Shown piece after piece: positions 1-8,798 of a stretch of 40,605 nucleotides of DNA. The translations under genes and the position numbers were made by a program. Location of the stretch: contig JAQBRD010000014.1 of the NCBI GenBank assembly GCA_028286665.1, forward strand, positions 1 through 40,605, written 5' to 3'. Origin of the DNA: Candidatus Tayloriibacteriota bacterium. GTDB lineage: Bacteria > Patescibacteriota > Minisyncoccia > Phycocordibacterales > PALSA-1337. Below the pieces are notes generated by a model. The model saw only the letters and a program-made list of their open reading frames with translations, ran no database searches and was not told the DNA's origin. Every line of letters starts with the position of its first letter. Position 1 is the first letter of the stretch.

Positions 1-2
1 GA

Positions 3-80
3 AAAGAACACCTCGAGATAAGCACGACCAGCCTCTACAAGCGATACGGCCTCGACTACTTCGAGGTGCATAAGAAATAG
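3..80 (+). CDS. 3' end of a CDS truncated by the window edge (..KEHLEISTTSLYKRYGLDYFEVHKK*)
   Basis: Open frame 3 from the window start to TAG at 78-80; too short to assign function. Confidence 0.5.
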   Translation, partial: KEHLEISTTSLYKRYGLDYFEVHKK

Positions 81-89
81 TTGCTTGAG

Positions 90-863
90 CTAGCTGGTGA
101 GGCCCCAAAGCTTCTTGAAAACTTCGCGCATATTCTGCGCCATGGCTGCATCGTGGATCTCGACGAGATAGAAGGGGTGCTGGCGAGTGAATACCATCAC
201 AAGATAATCTCCGGTCACCCAGGTGGTAGAAGTGAAGTCCATGCCGCTGACGAAGCGTATGCCGCGCTTATGCCTCGGCATCTTCCTTTCGAGCTTCTGT
301 TCGATGGGAGAATTATTGCTCAGAAGGTGCGCCTGTATCTTCGGATTCTGATATTCCTTTGTTTGCCAGGTCCACAGGATCCATTCTTTGTAATGCTCGA
401 CGAGACTGTGATCTTGGAAGCCCCACCAAATGCCGTCGGTTTTCAGTAGCTCGTTATTCCATTTGATGAAATTATCATAAAGATAATCCTCGAGATCCTG
501 CTCTTCGACGAAGCGTATCTTCGGGACGGGGTATTTGTTTTCGGCGCCGATGAGGCTGAGCTCCGCGATAGCCTTCTTCACGAGGCTTTCCTTTTCTTTG
601 AGCTCTCGGCGGGGTTTCTCGATGATCTGATTGAGATGCTCCGGTGGCAGGGGAGTGAGATAGAGCGTCTTACCGCTGAGATCCTCGGCGATGATGCCTT
701 TGCTGAGGAGGCTGCTGACGACGTTGTATACCGTAGGCCTGTTTATCTTCGTGAGCTTCGAGAGAGCAGTCGGAGTCACCCGGCCGTTCCTAAGCAAGGC
801 CGTATAGACTTTTATTTCCTTGTCGTTGAGGCCGATTTTGTGAAGCGTTTCGTTTGCGGACAT
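90..863 (-). CDS. TrmB-family (HTH) transcriptional regulator
   Basis: 257 aa; N-terminal winged HTH (LNDKEIKVYTALLRNGRVTPTALSKLTKINRPTVYNVVSSLLSKGII) typical of TrmB-like regulators; divergent from an ABC transporter operon. Confidence 0.85.
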   Translation of the reverse strand: MSANETLHKIGLNDKEIKVYTALLRNGRVTPTALSKLTKINRPTVYNVVSSLLSKGIIAEDLSGKTLYLTPLPPEHLNQIIEKPRRELKEKESLVKKAIAELSLIGAENKYPVPKIRFVEEQDLEDYLYDNFIKWNNELLKTDGIWWGFQDHSLVEHYKEWILWTWQTKEYQNPKIQAHLLSNNSPIEQKLERKMPRHKRGIRFVSGMDFTSTTWVTGDYLVMVFTRQHPFYLVEIHDAAMAQNMREVFKKLWGLTS

Positions 864-869
864 GATTTC

Positions 870-898
870 AGGATACTTTGTTGTCAGTTTATTGTCAA
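870..898 (-). promoter_or_regulatory. sigma70-like promoter of the TrmB-like gene: TTGACA (898-893), 17 nt, TATCCT (875-870); predicted leaderless
   Basis: Read on the minus strand; 6 nt separate the -10 from the ATG at 863. Confidence 0.7.
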
Positions 899-905
899 CA
901 ATTGT

Positions 906-934
906 CTGTCAAAACTTGACTATGGTCGTATATT
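906..934 (+). promoter_or_regulatory. promoter of the ABC transporter operon: CTGTCA (906-911), 17 nt, TATATT (929-934); predicted leaderless
   Basis: -10 box followed by 6 nt then ATG at 941. Confidence 0.6.
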
Positions 935-940
935 CCAGGC

Positions 941-1819
941 ATGATGCTTCATATGAATACAAAGAACAAGCTTCTCGTCGTCCTCATCTGCATCGGCTGC
1001 ATCCTGGTCATCGGAGTGTTTCGAAATCATGGAACTGCAGTCGGAGATCGGGCATCCACTTCGCAAAGTTCGATTCTCGATAGGGTATTGAATAACAAGG
1101 CCGTTCGCATCGGCTATGCTGCATATCCACCGTATGTCGTGAAGGATCTGAAGACCGGCGCATTGTCCGGATACTATATAGATATCGCGAATGAGCTCGC
1201 AGATCGAATGGGAGTGAAGATCGAGTGGATCGAGACTACTTGGAATACGTATATTTCGGACTTGAAGACTGGGAAATTCGACGTCCTCGCAGACCCCATG
1301 TATCCGTCAGTGCCGCGCCTCGAGCAGATAGATTTCTCTGTTTCCATCGGTTATTTCAATGGCGTCGCCGCTGTGGTAAAAAGCGGCGATCGCAGATTCT
1401 CTAAGCTCGAGGATCTGAATAAGAAAGGCATTATTATCGCTGCTCCTCAATCTTGGACGGCCGAGGATTATGCGAAGAAATATTTTCCTTTAGCGACCAT
1501 CAAATCATATCCGGGAGACAGTCCTGCGCTCACGCTGTCGACAGTCCTTACAGACAATGCGGATGTTGCTTTGGCAGATGGGCCCTCCGTTCAGCAATAT
1601 ATTGAAAAGAATCAGGACCAGGCCGTAAAACCGCTTTTCCTCGACAATCCGACGGTGCTTACGGGAGCTGGTTTTGGCTTACCGAAAGGGGATTATACAT
1701 GGACGAATTTCATCAATAATTCTCTCGATGTGATGACGACCGATAGCACGCTCAAGAACCTCGCAAAGAAATACCATCTGTATTCGTATGGCGTCGAGAC
1801 TAAATTTGTACCGCAGTAA
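941..1819 (+). CDS. ABC transporter substrate-binding protein, amino-acid (family 3) type
   Basis: 292 aa with N-terminal hydrophobic segment; VRIGYAAYPPYVVKD..GYYIDIANELADRMGVKIEWIETTW is typical of family-3 SBPs; followed by permease and ATPase. Confidence 0.88.
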   Translation: MMLHMNTKNKLLVVLICIGCILVIGVFRNHGTAVGDRASTSQSSILDRVLNNKAVRIGYAAYPPYVVKDLKTGALSGYYIDIANELADRMGVKIEWIETTWNTYISDLKTGKFDVLADPMYPSVPRLEQIDFSVSIGYFNGVAAVVKSGDRRFSKLEDLNKKGIIIAAPQSWTAEDYAKKYFPLATIKSYPGDSPALTLSTVLTDNADVALADGPSVQQYIEKNQDQAVKPLFLDNPTVLTGAGFGLPKGDYTWTNFINNSLDVMTTDSTLKNLAKKYHLYSYGVETKFVPQ

Positions 1820-2499
1820 TGGGAATACTCGCATATCATTTCAATTTTGCATTCGTCAGCGAATACTGGCCTGTTCTCCTGAAAGGCTTGCTGATCACTC
1901 TCGAGCTTTCATTGTCGGCAATCGTCTGCGCTACGATCATTGCGATCGCGTTCGGCATACTGATGTCGAACAAGAAGCGCACTATCAGATATCCGGTCAT
2001 CGCGCTCGTCGATATCATAAAATCCCTCCCGCTGCTCATCATGGTGTTGCTATGCGCATATGCGCTGCCGGCATTCGGCATCCATGTAGATCCTTTCTGG
2101 CCTGCAATGATCGCGATCAGCATCGATATCGCTGCATTCCTCGGCGACGTGATCCGGGGAAGCATCGAAGGCATTCCGAAAGGCTCAATCATGGCTGCGA
2201 CTGTTCTCGGCATGGACCGTCAGACTGTCCTGAAAAGGATCATTTTGCCTGAGGTCTTCCGAGAGATATTGCCGTCCGTGACCGTTTTCTATATCGGTGT
2301 TATCCGGCAGAGTTCGCTCGCATCGGTCATCGCGGTCTATGAGCTGACGCATACCGGCGACTGGATCATCGCTTCCACATACAAGCCGCTTGAAATGTAT
2401 CTCGTCATCGCTCTCATGTATCTCATTGTGATATTGCCACTTACAATGTTTTCCCGCAGATTCGAGAAAAGCCAGCGCTTTAAGCGTCGAACGATATGA
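1819..2499 (+). CDS. amino-acid ABC transporter permease (His/Glu/Gln/Arg/opine family)
   Basis: 226 aa multi-TM; TAATG overlap with the upstream SBP. Confidence 0.88.
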   Translation: MGILAYHFNFAFVSEYWPVLLKGLLITLELSLSAIVCATIIAIAFGILMSNKKRTIRYPVIALVDIIKSLPLLIMVLLCAYALPAFGIHVDPFWPAMIAISIDIAAFLGDVIRGSIEGIPKGSIMAATVLGMDRQTVLKRIILPEVFREILPSVTVFYIGVIRQSSLASVIAVYELTHTGDWIIASTYKPLEMYLVIALMYLIVILPLTMFSRRFEKSQRFKRRTI

Positions 2500-3167
2500 A
2501 GATCGAAACAAGCACCATCTTGGAGGTGAAAAATCTAGGAAAAAGATACGGCAAGCAGGAGATATTTTCCGGACTGAATTTCACTTTGGAGAAAAATAAA
2601 GTCACGGTCATCTATGGAAAAAGCGGCATTGGTAAGACAACATTCCTCAGGCTGCTCGTTCTTCTCGATAAGCCCGATACGGGCAACGTTATCGTGGAGA
2701 GGGAAGATGCTGTTCGAGACGGTGAAATAATCAATGAACATCTGGTGAGGGGCAAGATCGGTATCGTCTTTCAGGATTTCTATCTTTGGGATAACAAAAC
2801 GATTCTCGACAATATCATCGAAGCGCTAATCCAGGTAAAGAAAATGGATGCAGTGGCGGCAGCGAAGATCGCACGCAGGCTTGCTGACAAGCTGCATCTT
2901 CCCCGAGAGCTCTTCGGCAAGTATCCACCTGAATTATCGAGGGGTCAGCGGCAGCGGGTAGCTATCGCTCGGACGCTCGCTATGGATCCGGACATCATCC
3001 TTTTTGATGAGCCAACAGCATCGCTCGATGAAGCGCTTGTCGAACAAGTTTCGGGCATCATCAAATCATTGAGGGTGAACGGGAAAACGATATTGATCGT
3101 CAGTCATGATTCGAGATTCACCAAAACGGTGGCTGACACCATTGTGCATTTTCAGGATCTTCTTTGA
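2496..3167 (+). CDS. amino-acid ABC transporter ATP-binding protein
   Basis: Walker A GKSGIGKTT, signature LSRGQRQRVAIART, Walker B DIILFDEPTASLD; ATGA overlap with the permease. Confidence 0.92.
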   Translation: MKIETSTILEVKNLGKRYGKQEIFSGLNFTLEKNKVTVIYGKSGIGKTTFLRLLVLLDKPDTGNVIVEREDAVRDGEIINEHLVRGKIGIVFQDFYLWDNKTILDNIIEALIQVKKMDAVAAAKIARRLADKLHLPRELFGKYPPELSRGQRQRVAIARTLAMDPDIILFDEPTASLDEALVEQVSGIIKSLRVNGKTILIVSHDSRFTKTVADTIVHFQDLL

Positions 3168-3199
3168 TTGTTTGCATAAAACTAGAACACAGTTCCTGA

Positions 3200-3227
3200 T
3201 TGAAGTGCGGTTTCATTGGTCTATAAT
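3200..3227 (+). promoter_or_regulatory. promoter TTGAAG (3200-3205), 16 nt, TATAAT (3222-3227) for rarA; predicted leaderless
   Basis: Perfect -10, 6 nt before ATG at 3234. Confidence 0.7.
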
Positions 3228-3233
3228 GAAACG

Positions 3234-4424
3234 ATGGAACCCCTCGCATCGAAAATCCGCCCGACATCGCTCGACGAATTCGTCGGGCAAGAGCACCTCG
3301 TCGGTCCGGGGAAGCCTTTGCGCGTAGCGATCGAGCAGCGGCATCTTTTCTCGTTCATCTTCTGGGGACCGCCGGGCGTGGGGAAGACGACGCTCGCGCG
3401 CATCTACGCGCAGAGTCTCGATGCGAAGATATACGAGCTCTCGGCCGTCTCGGCAGGAAAAGACGATATCAAGAAAATCATCGCTGAAGATGCGGGCGCA
3501 TTGCCAGGACTTACTAAGCCGAAAGTCCTGTTCCTCGACGAGATCCACCGTTTCAATAAAAGCCAGCAGGATTTCCTCCTGCCATATGTCGAGCGCGGCG
3601 ATCTGACGCTTATCGGTGCTACGACAGAGAATCCGAGCTTCGAAGTCATTCCTGCGCTCCTCTCGCGCTGCAGGGTGTTCGTCCTCGAGGAATTTTCAGA
3701 TGAAGAGATGAAGCGCATCATCGAGCGGACGAAAGTGAAGATGGATAAGGAGGCAAAGGACTGGCTCGTCGCGATGGCTGGCGGAGACGCGCGGCAGGCG
3801 ATCGCCATGATCGAGAATACCAAGAAGCTGTATGGGAAAGTGACGAAGGATACGCTCACCGATACGCTTCAGTCGAAATTCCTCCGCTATGACAAGAAGG
3901 GCGAAGAGCACTACAACACCATCAGCGCTTTCATCAAGAGCATGCGCGCGAGCCAGCCCGATGCGGCCGTCTATTATCTCGCGCGCATGATCGCAGCGGG
4001 GGAGGATCCGAAATTCATCGCTCGACGCATGGTCATCTTCGCAAGCGAGGACATCGGCAATGCGCAGCCAACTGCGCTCGTTGTTGCGAACGCGGTATTT
4101 CAGGCAGTCGATACGATCGGCCTCCCTGAAGCTGGCATCAATCTCGCCCATGGCGTCGCATATCTCTCGAAAGCCCCGAAGGACAAGAGCGCATATTACG
4201 CATACAAGGCCGCGCTCGAGGACGCTCAGAAATTCGGCAATCTCCCGATCCCGATGAAGATCCGCAATGCTCCGACGAAGCTCATGAAAGATTTAGGCTA
4301 CGGCGCCGGCTATGAGAAGTACACGAAGGAAGATCTTCTGCCGGAAAAACTGAAGCATAAGAAATATCTCGATGAAAAAATTCCCGACACTATTGATCAG
4401 AAGAGCAAAAAGCCCAAGAAATAA
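3234..4424 (+). CDS. rarA: replication-associated recombination protein A (RarA/MgsA AAA ATPase)
   Basis: MEPLASKIRPTSLDEFVGQEHLVGPGKPLR.. is the canonical RarA start, so ATG 3234 is preferred over the ORF-track start 3216; Walker A GPPGVGKTT. Confidence 0.93.
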   Translation: MEPLASKIRPTSLDEFVGQEHLVGPGKPLRVAIEQRHLFSFIFWGPPGVGKTTLARIYAQSLDAKIYELSAVSAGKDDIKKIIAEDAGALPGLTKPKVLFLDEIHRFNKSQQDFLLPYVERGDLTLIGATTENPSFEVIPALLSRCRVFVLEEFSDEEMKRIIERTKVKMDKEAKDWLVAMAGGDARQAIAMIENTKKLYGKVTKDTLTDTLQSKFLRYDKKGEEHYNTISAFIKSMRASQPDAAVYYLARMIAAGEDPKFIARRMVIFASEDIGNAQPTALVVANAVFQAVDTIGLPEAGINLAHGVAYLSKAPKDKSAYYAYKAALEDAQKFGNLPIPMKIRNAPTKLMKDLGYGAGYEKYTKEDLLPEKLKHKKYLDEKIPDTIDQKSKKPKK

Positions 4425-4449
4425 GGGCGCTATTGCGGCGTCGGCCGGT

Positions 4450-5211
4450 ATGCGTACGACGCCCGCAGTTCCTCACGCATGGAATGTGACGCCTGGGGAA
4501 GCGATCATGATACAGAAGACGCTTCGCGACAGCATCGACACGCGACCGCTCGATCGGACGGTCGCCGGCGGAACGAAGGGCATCCGCTATATCGCCGGAG
4601 CGGACATCTCATGCAATCGATTCTCGCCGATCGCATATGCCGGCATCGTCGTCCTCTCGTATCCTGACATGCAGGTCGTCGATAGCGCATGCGTGAAAGA
4701 CGATATGCCTTTTCCGTACATTCCCGGATTGCTTTCATTCAGGGAAATTCCTGCGCTGCTCAATGCGTGGAAAAAATTGAAGATCGTGCCGGACGTAATC
4801 ATGGTCGACGGCCACGGCATCGCGCATCCTCGAAGGCTCGGCATCGCCGCGCATTTCGGACTGATGATCGGCAAGCCGACGCTCGGCTGCGCGAAGAATA
4901 TGCTGTATGGCGCATATGACGAGCCGCTGCCCGAAGCGGGGAGCTTCTCGTATATCAGAGACATGAAGGCCGAGAAGCGTTCCGGCAGGCAGTCCGAGAA
5001 GTTTGGCGAAGAGCCGGCCGGGGAGGTGATCGGCACCGCGCTGCGGACTAAGCGCGCGGTGAAGCCCGTCTTCGTTTCGCCGGGAAATCTCATGTCTGTC
5101 GATGATGCGCTCCGCATCGCGGTCGAAACAACCAGACTGCACCGCCTTCCTGAGCCGACGCGCCAGGCGCATCTTCTGGTGAATGAATTCCGCCTCGGCC
5201 GCATCGACTGA
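4450..5211 (+). CDS. nfi: endonuclease V (deoxyinosine 3' endonuclease)
   Basis: Motifs GADISC, VDGHGIAHPRRLGIAAHFG, GCAKNMLYG; start at 4450 chosen (ORF track begins at 4372 inside rarA). Confidence 0.88.
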   Translation: MRTTPAVPHAWNVTPGEAIMIQKTLRDSIDTRPLDRTVAGGTKGIRYIAGADISCNRFSPIAYAGIVVLSYPDMQVVDSACVKDDMPFPYIPGLLSFREIPALLNAWKKLKIVPDVIMVDGHGIAHPRRLGIAAHFGLMIGKPTLGCAKNMLYGAYDEPLPEAGSFSYIRDMKAEKRSGRQSEKFGEEPAGEVIGTALRTKRAVKPVFVSPGNLMSVDDALRIAVETTRLHRLPEPTRQAHLLVNEFRLGRID

Positions 5212-5245
5212 TGCTGAGACGCTGATCAGCCTCTGATTTTTCTGG

Positions 5246-5251
5246 TATACT
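5246..5251 (+). promoter_or_regulatory. extended -10 (TGGTATACT) for dgkA; predicted leaderless
   Basis: TATACT at 5246-5251, 6 nt before ATG at 5258. Confidence 0.6.
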
Positions 5252-5257
5252 TTCCGC

Positions 5258-5653
5258 ATGGAACAACATCATCTCGGCAAGAATGAATTCTCTATCGTGA
5301 AGCGGGCAAAGAGCTTCGAGCATGCGGGAAGGGGCTTGTGGGTTTTCATCAGCGGCACGCATAATGCCTGGATCCACCTCATCATCCTCACCGTCGCGCT
5401 CCTGCTCGGAATCTATTTCGATATCACGAATACCGAATGGATGCTCGTCGTCCTCGCCGGGGGATTCGTCCTCACCGCTGAAGCATTCAATACTGCCATC
5501 GAGATCGACATCGATCTCACGTCTCCGGAATATCATCCGTATGCGCGCGATACCAAGGACGTCGCTGCAGGCGCGGTCTGCATCTCGGCATTGACTGCCC
5601 TCATCATCGGACTCTGCATATTTGCTCCGCATGTGCTCGGCATCCTCAAATAA
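5258..5653 (+). CDS. dgkA: diacylglycerol/undecaprenol kinase family protein
   Basis: 131 aa, TM segments, AEAFNTAIEIDIDL..HPYARDTKDVAAGAV matches the DgkA motif (E.xNTAIE..D.......A.DxAAGAV). Confidence 0.88.
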   Translation: MEQHHLGKNEFSIVKRAKSFEHAGRGLWVFISGTHNAWIHLIILTVALLLGIYFDITNTEWMLVVLAGGFVLTAEAFNTAIEIDIDLTSPEYHPYARDTKDVAAGAVCISALTALIIGLCIFAPHVLGILK

Positions 5654-5657
5654 AAAA

Positions 5658-6152
5658 ATGAAACAAACCACTCTCTGTTTTCTCATGAAAGACGCCGACC
5701 AGAGCATCCTCCTCGCCATGAAGAAACGGAGCTTCGGCGCTGGCAAGTGGAACGGCTTCGGAGGAAAGCTCATTCCCGGAGAGACCCCTGCTGCGGCGCT
5801 CATCCGCGAAGCGCAGGAGGAAGTTTCGGTGGAGCTCGCCGAGCGCGATCTCGAGAAAGTCGCCGAGATCGCATTTCACTTCGTCGACAAGCCTGACTGG
5901 GATCAGCTCTGTCACGTGTATATCGCGCGCGTCTGGAAAGGGGAGCCGGTCGAAAGCGAAGAGATGGCTCCGCAGTGGTATCCGTCTACAGCGATTCCGT
6001 ACGGCAATATGTGGATTGATGACGAATTCTGGCTGCCGCAGGTCGTCGCGGGGAAGAAGATCAGCGCAGAATTCTGGTTTCAGAAAGAAAACCCTGATGC
6101 TGCGGGCGAGAAGCTCGTGAAGCAGGAGGTCAAGGAAGTCGCGTCGTTCTAG
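5658..6152 (+). CDS. NUDIX hydrolase, 8-oxo-dGTP diphosphatase (MTH1)-like
   Basis: NUDIX box GGKLIPGETPAAALIREAQEEVSVE; GKWNGFGGK and WYPSTAIPYGNMWIDDEFWLP resemble MTH1-type proteins. Confidence 0.88.
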   Translation: MKQTTLCFLMKDADQSILLAMKKRSFGAGKWNGFGGKLIPGETPAAALIREAQEEVSVELAERDLEKVAEIAFHFVDKPDWDQLCHVYIARVWKGEPVESEEMAPQWYPSTAIPYGNMWIDDEFWLPQVVAGKKISAEFWFQKENPDAAGEKLVKQEVKEVASF

Positions 6153-6196
6153 GCGCGAAAGAATACTATCGATTATCCGGCTTATCAACAGACATT

Positions 6197-6802
6197 ATGA
6201 AACTACTTATGTTCGATTTCGACGGAGTCATCGTCGATTCGCTTGCTGCTTGCCACGAGCTCAGCAACTCGATATCTCCGGTGACTCTGGAGGAATATCG
6301 GGCGCGTTTCGAAGGCAATATCAATGACGCGGTCAGGCGTCCGGCGATCCGCCAGGCGGATTTCTTCGCTGAATACGGCCAGAAGCTGATCTGCCTCGAT
6401 CCGCATCCGGAGATGGCTGCGGCAGTCAGGGAACTTTCCGCGGGCGCGGAATACGCCCTCGTCATCATCTCTTCGACGCACTCGTTGCTCATCGATGAAT
6501 TTCTCCAGAAGCATTCGCTTCGGCAGTGCTTCAAGGAAATTCTCGGCAATGATGTGGACAAGAGCAAGGTGAAGAAGATACGCATTGCTCTCGAGAAATA
6601 TCATGCGCAGCCGCACGACGCGCTGTTCATCACCGATACGCTCGGAGACGTGAAGGAAGCGGCAGAGTGTTCCGTCGGATGCATCGCGGTGAGCTGGGGC
6701 TATCATGCTGACGAAGTCCTTCGGAAGGGGAATCCGTACGCGGTCGTGAACGACAAGGCCGGACTCGTTCCGGCAGTGCAGGCCTACTTCAAGGCTTCAT
6801 AG
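6197..6802 (+). CDS. HAD-superfamily hydrolase (phosphoglycolate-phosphatase-like)
   Basis: N-terminal MFDFDGVIVDS and C-terminal ITDTLGDVKEA motifs. Confidence 0.85.
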   Translation: MKLLMFDFDGVIVDSLAACHELSNSISPVTLEEYRARFEGNINDAVRRPAIRQADFFAEYGQKLICLDPHPEMAAAVRELSAGAEYALVIISSTHSLLIDEFLQKHSLRQCFKEILGNDVDKSKVKKIRIALEKYHAQPHDALFITDTLGDVKEAAECSVGCIAVSWGYHADEVLRKGNPYAVVNDKAGLVPAVQAYFKAS

Positions 6803-6834
6803 GGCCGGGCGTTTCCATGCGCCGGTCCTTTATT
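6802..6834. terminator. hairpin between convergent HAD and nucleotidyltransferase genes (GGGCCGG..CCGGTCC, one bulge, then TTTATT)
   Basis: Inverted repeat spanning both stop codons. Confidence 0.5.
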
Positions 6835-7252
6835 CTGAGCGGAGCAGGCTCGATTTGAATTTGTGCGGCTCGTGCGAATCGAGGAATTCGAATTCCGGCA
6901 GCACTGTTGCCTCGCCGGCTTCGCGAAGCTTTTCGAGTTCATCCGCGATGACATGCTGATCATATCCGAGGAAGATGATTTCGGGACTATGCTCGCGGAG
7001 CACGTTCCATTCTCCGAGGTTGCGGTCGCCGGATATTGCCTTCGATGCGGGGAAGGCCGATCGAATGGTTTCCATCCGCTGTTCGAACGGATATTTCGGC
7101 GCGCGCCCTTTCAATTCCGAAACGATCTCATCGCTCGTCACGACGATGATGAGCCGCTCGCATCGCGCGGCAGCCTGAGAGATGAAATGCCGATGGCCTT
7201 CATGCAGCCCATCGAAGACGCCGAAGATCATGGCGGTCGGGTGTTTTTTCAT
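6830..7252 (-). CDS. cytidylyltransferase-family nucleotidyltransferase (FAD-synthetase/RibL-like)
   Basis: GVFDGLHEGHRHF (HxGH motif) and IIFLGYDQHV, as in RibL/TagD-like enzymes. Confidence 0.78.
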   Translation of the reverse strand: MKKHPTAMIFGVFDGLHEGHRHFISQAAARCERLIIVVTSDEIVSELKGRAPKYPFEQRMETIRSAFPASKAISGDRNLGEWNVLREHSPEIIFLGYDQHVIADELEKLREAGEATVLPEFEFLDSHEPHKFKSSLLRSE

Positions 7253-7264
7253 TCGTTCAATATA

Positions 7265-8587
7265 TCACGCCTTCCTGAAAAAGTTCTTGAGCGCGCCATG
7301 GATGAGCTCTTCGGCGTAATCTCGGAATTTTAACCAGAGGCGATAGGCCGGGTAATGCCGCTTCGGATCATAGAGGTCGGCATACGGGCTGTGCTTGTTG
7401 AGGATGTGATCGCTGAGTATGACCGCTGCGACCATGCTGTAGGTCATGCCGTTCCCGGAGAAGCCGGTGGCGACGAGGCGATTCGGATATTTCCTCGAGT
7501 AGCTGCCGATGAGGGGAAGTCCGTCGAGCGTTTCGAGGATCGGGCCAGTCCACTTCGTGACGATCTCGAAGGGCTGATCGCCGAGGATGTGCTTCGCGTA
7601 GGCGAGAAGCGCTGCGAAGTTTTTCTTCGGATCCATCCTGATCTCGGCGCGATGATCCTCGCCTCCGATGATGAATCGATCGCGGTTCATGTTCCGATAT
7701 TCGCCTGAGCTGCCGGCTGCAGCTGCGGATGGCGGCGCAGCATCGACTCGGAAATAGTGATAAGGATTCTCTCCGTCGAGATAGAGGCCTTCGGGAAGCG
7801 CGCCGCGCGGGATGGAAAGCTCATATATGTATGAATCATACGTGCCTTTCTTCGCGAAAAGCTCATGCGGCTGATTGAACGGATTGTATGTCGCGATCGT
7901 GATCCACATCGCAGTCACGGAGCCTTTGCCTTCCTTCGTATAGACGATCGCCGGCCGGTTGCCTTCGATCGATGAGACTTCGGTGTTCTCGAAAAATATC
8001 GCGCCATGCTTTTCTGCTGCACGCCGAACGCCGTCGATGTATTTGAGCGGATGGAATTTCGCCTGATTCGGAATGACGACATAGCCTGCATTCGGGAAGG
8101 GCAGCTCGTCTTCAGGCTTATGCGGGTCGTTCTTGATCTTGAGCGGATACCCGGCTTTCTGGGCATGCGTCGCTTCCTGCTCGATGGTCTGCCATTCTTC
8201 CTGCTTCGCTGCGAAGAGATATTCATCGCAGCGCATGAATTCGCAGTCGATGGATTCTTCGCGGATGATGTACTCGATCGATTGGATCGCGTCTTTGCCG
8301 GACTGCCAGACCAGGTCAGCTTTCTTTGCGCCGAACATCCGCTCCAGGTCCTGGAGCTCCGTATCTACTTCATACGTGAGGAATGCCGTCGTATAGGCAG
8401 TGGTGCTCGATTCGCCGAGCGTGCCTTGCTCGATGACGACGACTTTCTTGCCAGCACGCGCGAGGAAGTACGCAAGCGTTATTCCGGTGATGCCGCCGCC
8501 GACAATAGCCACATCGGCAGCGATGTGGCTTTCAAGCTTCGGGTATGTCTTCGATGGAGACCACGATGCTTGCCATGTCGTTTTCAT
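7265..8587 (-). CDS. NAD(P)/FAD-dependent oxidoreductase (DAO family)
   Basis: 440 aa; Rossmann motif DVAIVGGGITGITLAYFLARAGKKVVVIE; C-terminal LVATGFSGNGMTYS. Confidence 0.88.
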   Translation of the reverse strand: MKTTWQASWSPSKTYPKLESHIAADVAIVGGGITGITLAYFLARAGKKVVVIEQGTLGESSTTAYTTAFLTYEVDTELQDLERMFGAKKADLVWQSGKDAIQSIEYIIREESIDCEFMRCDEYLFAAKQEEWQTIEQEATHAQKAGYPLKIKNDPHKPEDELPFPNAGYVVIPNQAKFHPLKYIDGVRRAAEKHGAIFFENTEVSSIEGNRPAIVYTKEGKGSVTAMWITIATYNPFNQPHELFAKKGTYDSYIYELSIPRGALPEGLYLDGENPYHYFRVDAAPPSAAAAGSSGEYRNMNRDRFIIGGEDHRAEIRMDPKKNFAALLAYAKHILGDQPFEIVTKWTGPILETLDGLPLIGSYSRKYPNRLVATGFSGNGMTYSMVAAVILSDHILNKHSPYADLYDPKRHYPAYRLWLKFRDYAEELIHGALKNFFRKA

Positions 8588-8602
8588 AGGATCGATTTGA
8601 AA

Positions 8603-8752
8603 TTAGACGACCGGCTTTCCTTGGACGAGTCGGACGAGGATCATGATGATCGCTACGACGAGGAGGATGTGAATGAATCCTCCGAGGGTGAAAGACGTCA
8701 CGAGGCCGAGAAGCCAGAGGACGATGAGGATGATTGCGATAGTAGTAAGCAT
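8603..8752 (-). CDS. small lmo0937-like membrane protein (49 aa: MLTTIAIILIVLWLLGLVTSFTLGGFIHILLVVAIIMILVRLVQGKPVV)
   Basis: Translated by eye from the minus strand; absent from the supplied ORF track because it is short; two-TM lmo0937-like pattern. Confidence 0.8.
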   Translation of the reverse strand: MLTTIAIILIVLWLLGLVTSFTLGGFIHILLVVAIIMILVRLVQGKPVV

Positions 8753-8798
8753 ATATTTGTTTGGTTAGATAATAATAAATTGCATTCGCAGCCCGTTG

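Noticed and set aside
5220-5230. Palindrome GCTGATCAGC upstream of dgkA
   Set aside because: Only 10 nt, plausible by chance; no supporting context beyond promoter proximity
4587-5259. Two overlapping minus-strand ORFs (4587-5204, 4735-5259)
   Set aside because: Antisense to endonuclease V, whose catalytic motifs are intact
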